In this document: piece by piece, positions 52,961 to 61,705 of the stretch
Layout: the number at the start of each line of letters is the position of its first letter
How positions within the stretch are numbered: position 1 is the stretch's first letter
Source of the DNA: Pedobacter africanus
GTDB taxonomy: Bacteria > Bacteroidota > Bacteroidia > Sphingobacteriales > Sphingobacteriaceae
Reading direction: 5' to 3'
DNA length: 64,000 nucleotides
Assembly: GCF_900176535.1 (NCBI RefSeq)
Contig: NZ_FWXT01000001.1
Coordinates: 682,001-746,000, forward strand
Position numbers and translations under genes: made by a program
Notes under the pieces: model-generated
Told to the model about the DNA's origin: nothing
The model's input: the letters and a program-made list of their open reading frames with translations, nothing else
The model's database searches: none

Positions 52961-54172
52961 TTACGTTGTTTGAGCTAACGAACCTTTAACAATGGCGTTA
53001 TCATTGAATATCGCCAGAGTAATCCTTTCTTCAATCCTGAACATAACTTTATTTTGTTTAGCCAACGCTGCGTCCTCAAACATCCTCAATTCAGGAGCAA
53101 GGCGATTCACAAGCAATGTTGCCATCCTGTCAAAAGCGAGGAAGTTATTAGCTCCCAACTGTGTGGTGGTAGCTATATTCAAACCAGCTACGGATAGTTT
53201 TCCAGCGGCATAGGAAACAGACCCAGCAGGCAAGTCATACTCGCCAGACCCAGATGCTTTATTCAAACCGATAGCAACGGCATCACGAACATTAAAGATC
53301 GCTGTGTTACCTTGATAGAACTCAAAAGTGTCTACTGGTATCTGTCCATAGGCGGCATCAACAATCTTATCAACCGCGGCTGTATAATCTCCGTTGTAAG
53401 CAGTGGCGACATCAAGAAGTCCGTCAACAGGGTTACTATCGGACGTTCCGTTTAGGATGAAGTTGTTTTCTGCAACCTTCAAGCTAATTAGCATTTTTGA
53501 TTGGATGTAGCTGGCAATCCACTCTATATCATCAAGCATTTCACGATCAACAATAACAAAACCTGCAATCCACTTAACAAATGCACTTTGCGACGTCAAA
53601 TCAAAGTCCATTTGGGCCTTGTTTCCTGATCCAGTTACCCAGGTAGCTGCACCGCCCTCTCCACCATTCTCTTTTGGATAAATGATAGATCCTTTGGTCG
53701 TACTACCCTGTGGCAGATAGTCAGAAAGCCAAACCCTATCATACGGATTTTGTATTAAAGCGTTCCGAACTTCCTGATTAAACGGAGTTGATCCAGGGAA
53801 GTTGGCTGCGATAGACATATCACCAACCGCTTTTAATTCCATTTTTAGGATTTCGCCTGTTTTATGGTTTTTGATTGCATCAGCATTTTCACGGATAGTT
53901 TCTCCTAAAATCTGATTAAAGGTTTTTGTTTCCAGTTTTTCGCCTTTTTTGGCTTCCTGCAATCTGATGTCAAGCTTATCCAGATGCTCCTGCATAGCAG
54001 CAGATTTAGCCTCGAAATCATCCTTAATGCTTTTTATTTCAGCGTCATAAATGCCTTTTGATTTCGTTTCAAATTCAGTGATTGCAGCTTGGATGTCTAC
54101 CTTAGACTTCGTTTCAAAATTCTTACTCAAATCAGCCTTAAGCGTTTCGAGCTCTTGTTTTAAATCTTCCAT
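52961..54172 (-). CDS. HK97-fold major capsid protein
   Basis: 403 residues. A coiled N-terminal scaffold domain (1-105: EDLKQELETLKADLSKNFET) is probably cut off by the protease. The capsid fold follows, with VRNALIQNPYDRVWLSDYLP near 128, QSAFVKWIAGFVIVDREML near 195, and LAFDRMATLLVNRLAPELR near 350. It assembles the icosahedral head. It starts seven bases after the protease stop and ends at a terminator. Confidence 0.93.
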   Translation of the reverse strand: MEDLKQELETLKADLSKNFETKSKVDIQAAITEFETKSKGIYDAEIKSIKDDFEAKSAAMQEHLDKLDIRLQEAKKGEKLETKTFNQILGETIRENADAIKNHKTGEILKMELKAVGDMSIAANFPGSTPFNQEVRNALIQNPYDRVWLSDYLPQGSTTKGSIIYPKENGGEGGAATWVTGSGNKAQMDFDLTSQSAFVKWIAGFVIVDREMLDDIEWIASYIQSKMLISLKVAENNFILNGTSDSNPVDGLLDVATAYNGDYTAAVDKIVDAAYGQIPVDTFEFYQGNTAIFNVRDAVAIGLNKASGSGEYDLPAGSVSYAAGKLSVAGLNIATTTQLGANNFLAFDRMATLLVNRLAPELRMFEDAALAKQNKVMFRIEERITLAIFNDNAIVKGSLAQTT

Positions 54173-54179
54173 TATATGG

Positions 54180-55073
54180 TTAATTTTTTAATGTGTTTCT
54201 AAATGATTTAATTATCTCTATTGCTTGCGGCTCTGACGTGATTAGAGTGGTTTTGTCCGGCTCTGATTTAGTTTCGAGTGCTTGTTTGCCTAATTCAAAA
54301 GAATAAGCCTGTAATTGCTTGAGGCCTATTTCTAATTGTAAAAATGTTTCGTCTGTTACATTTCCAGTTCTCAGGAACTTCATTATTTTAGATACCTGGT
54401 CCTTACACTTTTCAATGGTCATACCTTTAAATCCGGTGAATTTTGCATTCTTATTCATCCCTACCGCAACATTTGACCCCTCACCAAACACAACCTCTTT
54501 AAGTCGGCGTACAGTCACACCCTCTTTCTTTTCAAATACCTTCTTTACCGCATGAAAACCATACGATTGATCAGTTAATACACCGGCATCGTAAAGCCTA
54601 AGCGTATCCATAGAGTAAGAAACATCTTTGATCATCTTAACCTCGAAATAGAGGCCGAAATCATCCTCCTGAAGTACACTAAACTTATTGTGAGGCTGAT
54701 CGAAATTGTGGAAGTTCAAGAACAAGTGCTTGCCTTTACCCTCCAAAAGCGTCTTGGTAAATGCTCCTTTTTCGGTTATATCATTACCGTAATCAACAGA
54801 CCCAAAGTGCGCCAGATATCCCGTAATGGTCATGTCAGCTAAAGAAACATCTTTGACTGACCCTACATTGTCTTTTTCTTCCAATAATCCGATCATGTTA
54901 TGGCTTTTTATCCAGTTGGCGTTACCATGTTCCACAGTTAACAAGAAATCATTTGCGCCATTCTCACCCATTGCTTCGCTTGCTAGTTGCCTAGCGTGAT
55001 TTTCGTCATCAGCCAATAAAACAGATTGCTCTGACCTGTCATCAAACTCATAAACAACATCAAACTCTTTCAT
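54180..55073 (-). CDS. HK97-family prohead protease
   Basis: 297 residues from MKEFDVVYEF at 55073; the upstream in-frame start at 55106 would span the palindrome. The protease domain holds the catalytic His in LFLNFHNFDQPHNKFSVLQ near 135 and the Ser in DQSYGFHAVKK near 187. The N-terminal TITGYLAHFGSVDYGNDI is typical. A helical tail (ITKCKDQ-like, 220-297) is longer than in HK97. Palindrome c ends one base before the start codon, so repression there would cut off the unit. Confidence 0.9.
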   Translation of the reverse strand: MKEFDVVYEFDDRSEQSVLLADDENHARQLASEAMGENGANDFLLTVEHGNANWIKSHNMIGLLEEKDNVGSVKDVSLADMTITGYLAHFGSVDYGNDITEKGAFTKTLLEGKGKHLFLNFHNFDQPHNKFSVLQEDDFGLYFEVKMIKDVSYSMDTLRLYDAGVLTDQSYGFHAVKKVFEKKEGVTVRRLKEVVFGEGSNVAVGMNKNAKFTGFKGMTIEKCKDQVSKIMKFLRTGNVTDETFLQLEIGLKQLQAYSFELGKQALETKSEPDKTTLITSEPQAIEIIKSFRNTLKN

Positions 55074-55074
55074 T

Positions 55075-55090
55075 GTAACATATATGTTAC
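55075..55090. promoter_or_regulatory. palindrome GTAACATATATGTTAC, site c
   Basis: Perfect copy directly before the protease ATG (one base between). Upstream on the minus strand TATATTTG, a -7 box, lies two or three bases away, so the site would sit on the transcription start. Confidence 0.8.
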
Positions 55091-55130
55091 AAGCAAATAT
55101 ATACAATATTCGATAAAAGCAAGAAAAATA

Positions 55131-55146
55131 GTAACATATATGTTAC
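55131..55146. promoter_or_regulatory. palindrome GTAACATATATGTTAC, site d
   Basis: Perfect copy ten bases before the plus-strand glycosyltransferase ATG, 56 bases from site c in the divergent gap. It continues as TACTTTTG, a -7 box. Confidence 0.8.
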
Positions 55147-55156
55147 TTTTGAATGT

Positions 55157-56509
55157 ATGAAAATTTCTATAGCCATCACAACACATAATCGCTATGAAGT
55201 GTTTAGCGATACTTATAAAAACATCAAAAAGCATTTACCTAATGGCGCAAAACTGATTGTTGTCGATGACGGTTCCGATAATCCAGTAAAAGAAGCTGAT
55301 TTTAGATTTGATAATGCACAGGGAATAGCGACTGCAAAAAACAAATGCCTGGAACTTATGGGCGATGCTGATTATTACTTCCTGTTTGACGATGATGTTT
55401 ATCCAAGAGTTGACTACTGGCATTTAGAGTACATAAAGACTGGATTAAACCACCTGTGTTTCTCATTCGATAAGTTCAGCAATGGCACTTCAAATGGCCG
55501 TAAAAAAACTGGCCAAACCGGCAATATTATAAACTGGCATGAGCCATGTGGTTTGATGTTATTCTTAACAAAGAAATGTATTGAAATAGTTGGGGGTATG
55601 GACCCAGCCTATGGCAAATGGGGCTATGAACATGTAGGCTATTCAATGAGAATCCACAATGCTGGGTTAACGCCTTCGCCGTTCATGGACGTGGCAAACA
55701 GCCTTGATTTGTTTTACTCATACGATTGGGACCAGACATCCAAGCGAAGTGTGCCCGGTCCTGACAGAGCGAAGTGTATCGCTCCAAATGAACGAAAGTA
55801 TAAATCAGAGAAAGGAGCGTCTCATTTCATACCATATAAGCCTCTTGAAAGAATAGTTATATCCACGTATTTTACCGGCGTTGTAGATCCGCAAAGAAAT
55901 GCACACTATGTAACTGACCTGGATGTTTTGCAGCCGCTTATAAAATCGTGTGTTAAAAACAAGTGTCCAATAGTTGTGCTCAATGATTGCTTTAAAAACA
56001 CTGTATCCTTTGTAAAAACAAAAGCACAGATCAACCCATATTTCCAGCGCTGGTTTGCTATACATGATTATCTGTTGGAACACCCAGAAATTGAACAGGT
56101 GTTTTGTGTTGATGCTACTGATGTAGAAATGCTTAAAAATCCATTCATGGAAATGCACAAGGGTTTTTTATATGTAGGCGATGAGATTGGAAATACTGTC
56201 AATAATCTTTGGCTAAAAAAACATCACACTCATCCAATTTTCAATGAAACATACAGGCAATTCTATCATGCGCCATTGCTTAATGCGGGCATTGTTGGCG
56301 GATTCAGAGACGAGGTACTTGACTTCTGCGATAAAATGATGCAAATGTACGCTGCAACTGAAGGAAAATGTCAGATGACTGATATGGCGGCTCTACAACA
56401 TATATGTTATAGTTGGATAGGATATGAAAAGATAAAACACGGGCCTAAGATTAATACCAGGTTTAAAGCCAACGAAAGAAACAATTACTCATATTTTAAA
56501 CATAAGTAA
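55157..56509 (+). CDS. two-domain glycosyltransferase (phage cargo gene)
   Basis: 450 residues. Residues 1-215 are a GT-A fold of family 2 type: ISIAITTHNRYEVF at the start, VVDDGSDNP near 35, FLFDDDVYPRVDYW near 75 (metal-binding DDD), and YGKWGYEHVGYSMRI near 157. Residues 230-430 look like a second glycosyltransferase domain, with ISTYFTGVVDPQR near 236, VFCVDATDVEML near 316 (DATD in the DXD place) and LNAGIVGGFRDEVLDF near 376. It is on the opposite strand to all virion genes. Virion or host-surface glycosylation is inferred. Confidence 0.8.
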   Translation: MKISIAITTHNRYEVFSDTYKNIKKHLPNGAKLIVVDDGSDNPVKEADFRFDNAQGIATAKNKCLELMGDADYYFLFDDDVYPRVDYWHLEYIKTGLNHLCFSFDKFSNGTSNGRKKTGQTGNIINWHEPCGLMLFLTKKCIEIVGGMDPAYGKWGYEHVGYSMRIHNAGLTPSPFMDVANSLDLFYSYDWDQTSKRSVPGPDRAKCIAPNERKYKSEKGASHFIPYKPLERIVISTYFTGVVDPQRNAHYVTDLDVLQPLIKSCVKNKCPIVVLNDCFKNTVSFVKTKAQINPYFQRWFAIHDYLLEHPEIEQVFCVDATDVEMLKNPFMEMHKGFLYVGDEIGNTVNNLWLKKHHTHPIFNETYRQFYHAPLLNAGIVGGFRDEVLDFCDKMMQMYAATEGKCQMTDMAALQHICYSWIGYEKIKHGPKINTRFKANERNNYSYFKHK

Positions 56510-57063
56510 TGGAGATCAGATACATCACACCATTTTCAACCGATAGCCACAGACATGGTTATCCAAACATAGGAGGTGAATATAACCAGGTAATTTCCGA
56601 ACTTCCAGATGACTGCTGGATCGTGCTTAGAGACGGTGACACCATGTTTCTAACGTCCGATTGGGGGCGGCAGATAAGGCAGATAATTGAGGCTAACCCA
56701 GATTATGACCTTATCGGCTGTATGACAAACAGGGTAGGCGTAAAAGAACAGCTATGGTATGGAGAATTTACAGAGGGAGACATAAGTAAGCACATATTTA
56801 TGGCTTATACCGCATGGAATGACCACAATGTTACTGTAAAGCCTACAAATTTAGTTGCAGGCCTTTGTATGATGTTTCATAAATCAGTATGGGCAAAAGT
56901 TGGCGGCTTCCCGGCGCACGATATCATATTTGACCGTGTGTTTTGCAGTAAAGTATTAAAGTTTGGCGGTAAAATAGGTATTGCTCAGGGACTTTATATT
57001 TTTCACCTTTACAGATGGGGTCAGAACAACCCACAAATCAGTATTAATCATTTAATTAAGTAG
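56509..57063 (+). CDS. second glycosyltransferase-like protein (phage cargo gene)
   Basis: 184 residues. WIVLRDGDTMFLTSDWGRQI near 36 places a DGD motif where GT-A enzymes bind sugar nucleotide and metal. GLCMMFHKSVWAKVGGFPAH near 118 matches the acceptor-side motif of GT2 proteins, and IFDRVFCSKVLKFGGKIGIA closes the fold. Its ATG overlaps the last base of the first glycosyltransferase, so the two are translated together and may act in sequence on one target. Its end overlaps the opposite gene by eight bases. Confidence 0.78.
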   Translation: MEIRYITPFSTDSHRHGYPNIGGEYNQVISELPDDCWIVLRDGDTMFLTSDWGRQIRQIIEANPDYDLIGCMTNRVGVKEQLWYGEFTEGDISKHIFMAYTAWNDHNVTVKPTNLVAGLCMMFHKSVWAKVGGFPAHDIIFDRVFCSKVLKFGGKIGIAQGLYIFHLYRWGQNNPQISINHLIK

Positions 57064-57442
57064 TAAGTCCAGTATAGATCCCCACACCAGAAGCTAAGGC
57101 CCCTATTGCTTTTGTAATTATATCAAACTTATCAGCGGGCAGGTCTTTTTCTAATTTTTTTATTTCTAAATCTAGCTTGGTCAAATTATTAATGAATATT
57201 TCCTCTTTGAACTTATATCCTCCACGGTTTAACAAGTCGTGTGCGTTAGCCTCCACTTGGATTATTCTCATGCCATTGCCAAATTTCTGTCGTACAGAAA
57301 CAAGCCCATGAGAGACAAACTGGTTAATAATTATTTCAGCGTTTGTTGTTTTGTCTTTCAAAAAATCGCGATCTATAGTTACTGGCTGTTCGCTGTTTAT
57401 TAGCGATATTAGCAGTATATCTTTTTCTTCTGGCGTTATCAT
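57056..57442 (-). CDS. helix-turn-helix-like protein with coiled coil and hydrophobic end
   Basis: 128 residues from MITPEEKDILLISL at 57442. Residues 1-65 look like a winged helix (TIDRDFLKDKTTNAEIIINQ, GLVSVRQKFGNGMRIIQVE), residues 85-105 are a coiled coil (LTKLDLEIKKLEKDL), and the last 20 are hydrophobic with glycines (ITKAIGALASGVGIYTGL), enough for a membrane hook. This is no usual virion component. It sits between the minor head gene and the convergent glycosyltransferases. A membrane-linked regulator or exclusion protein is possible; no family was recognised. Confidence 0.62.
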   Translation of the reverse strand: MITPEEKDILLISLINSEQPVTIDRDFLKDKTTNAEIIINQFVSHGLVSVRQKFGNGMRIIQVEANAHDLLNRGGYKFKEEIFINNLTKLDLEIKKLEKDLPADKFDIITKAIGALASGVGIYTGLTT

Positions 57443-57458
57443 AATCAAATATAAATAG

Positions 57459-58268
57459 TTACCTGGTAATAACAAAACCATTCTCATCGCGCCTTGGCCT
57501 ATAAGCTACAGCGCATCTGCAATTGATTACATCCCCTGCTGATCCTTTTGGGTCGCAAGGGTTATCAAGTAATTCAATACCAAGTTTAGAAGGAACCTCA
57601 AACTTTTCGTATTGGCCGACCGAAACGCCATCCATTTGAACATGATCGAACTGATCCTCTGGTATTCTCCTGGTCCTGTTGTCTTTTCTTGATATCCATA
57701 CCTTATCCAACATTATACCCGACTCATCTGCAGACACAGCCGCACCGTGATTAGCCGCTCCACCTACTACGGTTCTGGCAATCCTAGTGGCCTGGTATTT
57801 GGTAAAATTTGGATCATCCAACTTTTTACGCAGGTAAGCCTGCATCTTCTGAACACTTAGTCCTTCATCAAGAGCAACTTCAACAAGCCGCTGTATTCGC
57901 TTGGCCATTGTTTGTGTGGTGCTAACAATCTGGACCGCGCAGTTATCCCTAACCCATTCTATGATATTTTCCAGAAATTTAGTAGAAAATAAATCATAGC
58001 TGAACCGTTTTATTTCACGATTAATCCCGTTGCCTACCCTACGACCATGAGTAAGGCCAACTCTTTTATAAATCAGCAAATAGGCCTCGTAAATAGGCTT
58101 CTGTTGAATGTTTAATGGTATCTGTATTCTAAAGTTGTCGTAGGTGATATTGTCAACATTTAACCCAGCATAAGATTGAGACAATGATCGCTTGAATACA
58201 CGATAAGCATACCGCTCGTATGATCCCTGCCATTTAAGCCATTGCGATCGGTATTCATTGTTAGTCAT
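57459..58268 (-). CDS. minor head protein (Mu gpF / SPP1 gp7 type)
   Basis: 269 residues. A helical N-terminus that may touch the portal, then YQATRIARTVVGGAANHGAA near 160 and KVWISRKDNRTRRIPEDQFD near 190. The terminal GSAGDVINCRCAVAYRP is the diagnostic end of the family. It enters the head in few copies. Shares one base with the portal stop. Confidence 0.88.
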   Translation of the reverse strand: MTNNEYRSQWLKWQGSYERYAYRVFKRSLSQSYAGLNVDNITYDNFRIQIPLNIQQKPIYEAYLLIYKRVGLTHGRRVGNGINREIKRFSYDLFSTKFLENIIEWVRDNCAVQIVSTTQTMAKRIQRLVEVALDEGLSVQKMQAYLRKKLDDPNFTKYQATRIARTVVGGAANHGAAVSADESGIMLDKVWISRKDNRTRRIPEDQFDHVQMDGVSVGQYEKFEVPSKLGIELLDNPCDPKGSAGDVINCRCAVAYRPRRDENGFVITR

Positions 58269-59677
58269 TAGTCAATGTTAAAGGCTTGTGTAGCTGGCTC
58301 CGGTGATATGATCGCATCTGCCAGAGGTGTTAATCCGGTCTTAAGGAAATGGGTTTGCATTTCTGGTGTCCCAACGCCCGGGTATTTTAATGCAATCCTG
58401 AACTCGTCAGGTGTTATAGCCCCATTATCTAAAGCAATAGCCATCCATTCACACAACTCTTTCATGTCCCCTTGCATTTCTGGCAACTCGGACACATCAA
58501 AATGAATCTCAGCGTTTCTAAGCTCTTTAAATCGCGGATAGTAGTAAGTGTTCAATCCATCTTCGTAAATGGCGAGATCGGGAGATATTCGATTTGATAT
58601 AGCCATTTGCCATGCGGCTTCCAGATTGTCGTACTTAGCATCTGTATTAAGCAATAATGTTGACCAGCCTAAACAGTTTGCAATATGCTTTTGTGCTGCA
58701 TCTGAATATGTATGTGGCTGCATTTTGTCGGTATCAACACTTACTTGGGTAAATCCAAGCGGAGCAGACGCACCGGCAATACGGCCTAAAATTTCCTGAG
58801 CTGATTGCATCTGAATAAGCCTTGATTTTAATTCGGTAGCCTGTGTCTCTGTTAATGGAGTTTGTCCGTCTTTAGCGTGAATAAACCCATACACACCCCC
58901 GTTTTTCATCGTACTATTGTTATGATCTATCGTTTGATTACTCAACTGCACATCACGATTTGCAGCCTGTAAAGGCGATAAGCCATACAAATGCGATCCA
59001 GACAAATCGTAATTCGGATTAGGGAATTTAGAATGAATAACATCTGTAGCTTTAAACTCTATGTATGAATTCCCTATAACCAGCATGTAATAATCAATAG
59101 GGCTCTCTAAAGAGTCTAAATCAGCATCTTTTTTTAGCACTATCCGCATCAAGTGAGAAGGCAGCAAGAATCTGGACAGCGGACGTCCGGCATTAACCCC
59201 ATCTTCCGGGCAAAGCATCCATTGGTAAGCATTTCCAGTAGTTAACATGAATGTTTCCCATAGGGCCTTAAATTCTGTTTCTGATTGGTAGTAATTTGGT
59301 CTTTCAAGTGGATCTTCGATTTCCTCCATATCAACCGAAAAAGCCTTTGTTTCAAGTCTTATCTTTTTTATGGATTCCTGTGGCGTTAATGGTTTTCTAT
59401 AAAGACTTTTTAATTGCCTAGATGCCTTTTTATCCTTAACCTCTTTTAAAACACCAGGAACAGAACTGAACTTTCTGGCTATCTGACTAACAATCGCAAA
59501 TACATCAGGGTTTTCGTTATATCCCTTATCAATGTAGGTTATGCCTTTTGCATCATATTTAGTCCATCCAGCACCAAGCAACGAAAAGAACGCCTCATTA
59601 AATGCATTTGTCAATGCTTTTTTAGGCGCGACAAAGTTTGATATTGCCGTCCTAACGTTGTATAAAAGATTAGCCAT
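58268..59677 (-). CDS. phage portal protein (HK97 family)
   Basis: 469 residues. Signature parts are YIDKGYNENPDVFAIVSQIA near 50, LMLTTGNAYQW-like FMLTTGNAYQWMLCPEDGVN near 145, DVIHSKFPNPNYDLSGSHLY near 210, and HKIANCLGWSTLLLN-type AQKHIANCLGWSTLLLNTDA near 333. It is the twelve-part ring at the packaging vertex. Palindrome e lies 29 bases upstream, so it starts a unit of its own with the minor head gene. Confidence 0.93.
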   Translation of the reverse strand: MANLLYNVRTAISNFVAPKKALTNAFNEAFFSLLGAGWTKYDAKGITYIDKGYNENPDVFAIVSQIARKFSSVPGVLKEVKDKKASRQLKSLYRKPLTPQESIKKIRLETKAFSVDMEEIEDPLERPNYYQSETEFKALWETFMLTTGNAYQWMLCPEDGVNAGRPLSRFLLPSHLMRIVLKKDADLDSLESPIDYYMLVIGNSYIEFKATDVIHSKFPNPNYDLSGSHLYGLSPLQAANRDVQLSNQTIDHNNSTMKNGGVYGFIHAKDGQTPLTETQATELKSRLIQMQSAQEILGRIAGASAPLGFTQVSVDTDKMQPHTYSDAAQKHIANCLGWSTLLLNTDAKYDNLEAAWQMAISNRISPDLAIYEDGLNTYYYPRFKELRNAEIHFDVSELPEMQGDMKELCEWMAIALDNGAITPDEFRIALKYPGVGTPEMQTHFLKTGLTPLADAIISPEPATQAFNID

Positions 59678-59706
59678 GATATAAATGTAAAGCTTTTACC
59701 ACAAAT

Positions 59707-59722
59707 GTAACATATATGTTAC
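59707..59722. promoter_or_regulatory. palindrome GTAACATATATGTTAC, site e
   Basis: Perfect copy 29 bases before the portal ATG and one base beyond the terminase stop. On the minus strand it continues as TACATTTG, a perfect -7 box. Confidence 0.8.
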
Positions 59723-59723
59723 A

Positions 59724-61037
59724 CTAAAAAGTAAAAAAGTTGTGCCTGGTAATAAGTTCAAACCACATGCGCATCATTATCATGTCTGAATAATCTGGTG
59801 ACCGGCCGAGCAGTTCTTTTACTTTATCCTTAGGTATAATCTGCTTTTTGCCATCCTTATCCATATTATGCTGCTTCACCTGTTCAAGTTCTTGAATGAT
59901 TATGTCACGGAAAGTATGATCTTCAATGAACAATTCATTCTTGTTTACCAACTCAGCCATTTTGAAATAACACTGCGATTTAAGGTGATTATAGTTCTCA
60001 GGCTCCTTTGTTTCTTTATTGGGCAGCGGGCTGCTATTGTTAACAAAACCTTCGCATCCAAGTATATCCACAACACCGCCACCCACTCCGTCATCATCTA
60101 CAATCACATTACTAATTGGCACGGAATAGGTATTACAAAGTTCTTTAATCTTGTCTGCTGCCTCGGTTACCTTATTTTTTGCAATAGTAACTATTCTGAT
60201 CAACCTCAATCCGGACCATACCCCAATGACTGTATTATCAGAACCAAACCTGGCGATATCCGCTGTTATATACTTTTCTCCTGGTAAAACAAATGTATTA
60301 GTAAACACATCCATTATTTTGTTAAACGTCATCAAAGCAGCTGGATCATCGTCATACTCCCAGTTGCCGTGCAGCAAACGTTCTAAGCTGTTTTTATCAA
60401 GCTGAAGCAGGTTGTCACGATAGTGTTTTGATATGTGCGGATTGTCGCTTAATAAAGCTTGTATGAATTGTCGATTACCGGGCAGCGAACCGTCTTTATA
60501 CGGCTTATAGAAATCACCATACACCCAATTCTTCGCAGGATTGCACGATCCCATCATTTTAGGGATCAAGCCATAATCATCAAGCTTATACCTTATCCTT
60601 GATTTAGTAATGTCCCATGCCTTTTTGCTTATCTGGTTTGTCTCATCAACAAACGCATCTGTGATCTCAAGGGAGCCAAGTTCATCGAAGTTTGGATCAG
60701 AGGGATAGGTCGCAAGGTCTTTTAATATTATTTCGCTTTCAGTTGAGGGGAAAGTTATTATTCCACGCTGAGCGTTATAGATGTAATGGTAATTTGATTT
60801 TAAGCCCTGTAAGGAAGCTATCTGAAAGAATGTATTTAAGGTGGTATCTTTAAGAGTTTTTAAAACAGCCCTACCTATTAAACCTCTGGTGCCTGGATAT
60901 TTAAGCCGCCTCTTTATCTGCCAGTAACAACCAAAAGCAGACTTGCCCCCGCCTGCTCCGCCACCAAACAATAAATCATTGGTTACATCATCTTCCAGGA
61001 AATCAATCGCCCTGGTTTGTTTCAGGGTTAGCTTCAT
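59724..61037 (-). CDS. terminase large subunit
   Basis: 437 residues. The packaging ATPase has Walker A LLFGGGAGGGKSAFGCYW near 23 and Walker B LEITDAFVDETNQISK near 122, with a coupling motif MGSCNPAKNWVYGDF near 161. The nuclease domain has YITADIARFGSDNTVIGVWS near 255 and VIVDDDGVGGGVVDILGC near 310, the acidic RNase H-like core. It cuts and pumps phage DNA into the portal. The start overlaps the small subunit by 35 bases. Confidence 0.95.
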   Translation of the reverse strand: MKLTLKQTRAIDFLEDDVTNDLLFGGGAGGGKSAFGCYWQIKRRLKYPGTRGLIGRAVLKTLKDTTLNTFFQIASLQGLKSNYHYIYNAQRGIITFPSTESEIILKDLATYPSDPNFDELGSLEITDAFVDETNQISKKAWDITKSRIRYKLDDYGLIPKMMGSCNPAKNWVYGDFYKPYKDGSLPGNRQFIQALLSDNPHISKHYRDNLLQLDKNSLERLLHGNWEYDDDPAALMTFNKIMDVFTNTFVLPGEKYITADIARFGSDNTVIGVWSGLRLIRIVTIAKNKVTEAADKIKELCNTYSVPISNVIVDDDGVGGGVVDILGCEGFVNNSSPLPNKETKEPENYNHLKSQCYFKMAELVNKNELFIEDHTFRDIIIQELEQVKQHNMDKDGKKQIIPKDKVKELLGRSPDYSDMIMMRMWFELITRHNFFTF

Positions 61038-61515
61038 ATGTTTTTTCCTCTTTCCAAACTATACCTAAGTCCCCTGAATGTTCAACCTCCTGCTTTTCTC
61101 TCCACTTTCCAGGCTGTCTATTTTTTAACCAGAATATTCCGGCTGTAGTGTCAGGAGGATAATGCTTAATTAACTTAGTGGTTATAATTTCACCAGCAAA
61201 CATCTTTATATCAACATCTTCATGTTCGTATCCGCTTGCCCTATGATACAGTTTTGATGCAACCGTTGCATCCGCAAATGTTTTGCCTCTTTTTATGGAC
61301 TCCGAAAACTCGTCATGTTTTAGCTTCCATAAATTCAAAGTAGATTCTGTTACATTAAAAAAATCAGCTATTTCTTTATCTATAGCCCCTAATAAACAAA
61401 GCTTATAAACCTGGTCAGCATATTCTGGCTTATAAGGTGATGGTCTGCCTCCTTTATTTTTTTTACCGCCATTCTCCTTGGGAGCGACTGCCTTTTTCTT
61501 AGGTTGTTTTGCCAT
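61003..61515 (-). CDS. terminase small subunit
   Basis: 170 residues. Basic N-terminal tail (QPKKKAVAPKENGGKKNKGG), a helix-turn-helix (KLCLLGAIDKEIADFFNVTE, then STLNLWK), and a C-terminal oligomer/partner region (FWLKNRQPGKWREKQEVE). It recognises the pac or cos site and loads the large subunit. The long overlap with the large subunit is typical of coupled pairs. Confidence 0.88.
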   Translation of the reverse strand: MAKQPKKKAVAPKENGGKKNKGGRPSPYKPEYADQVYKLCLLGAIDKEIADFFNVTESTLNLWKLKHDEFSESIKRGKTFADATVASKLYHRASGYEHEDVDIKMFAGEIITTKLIKHYPPDTTAGIFWLKNRQPGKWREKQEVEHSGDLGIVWKEEKTYEANPETNQGD

Positions 61516-61518
61516 AGT

Positions 61519-61668
61519 TTACCCTATTTGTTTAACCTTATACCCTTCCACTCTCCAAGAAACATTCTTTGTAAAGTGAATAATCACATAATAACCATCA
61601 GGAGTAACATGATGGCAGTTACACTCTATAACTCCGTTTACTTCTGTTTTGAATTGAACATTTATCAT
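61519..61668 (-). CDS. small phage protein, 49 residues
   Basis: MINVQFKTEVNGVIECNCHH, with two closely placed Cys and two His (CNCHH) that could bind metal, then YYVIIHFTKNVSWRVEGYKV, a beta-rich end. Its stop lies three bases before the small terminase start, and palindrome f lies 37 bases upstream of its ATG, so it leads the terminase unit. No family recognised. Confidence 0.65.
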   Translation of the reverse strand: MINVQFKTEVNGVIECNCHHVTPDGYYVIIHFTKNVSWRVEGYKVKQIG

Positions 61669-61705
61669 CCCTTGTTTTATTTAGCTAACTCAAATGTACG
61701 GATTA

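Noticed and set aside
56395..56410. A near copy of the palindrome (ACAACATATATGTTAT)
   Set aside because: It lies inside the glycosyltransferase coding frame and lacks both outer bases of the motif; it may be chance.
61600..61640. GTAACAT...GTTAC half sites with a longer gap
   Set aside because: They lie inside the 49-codon frame and the gap differs from the six perfect sites.
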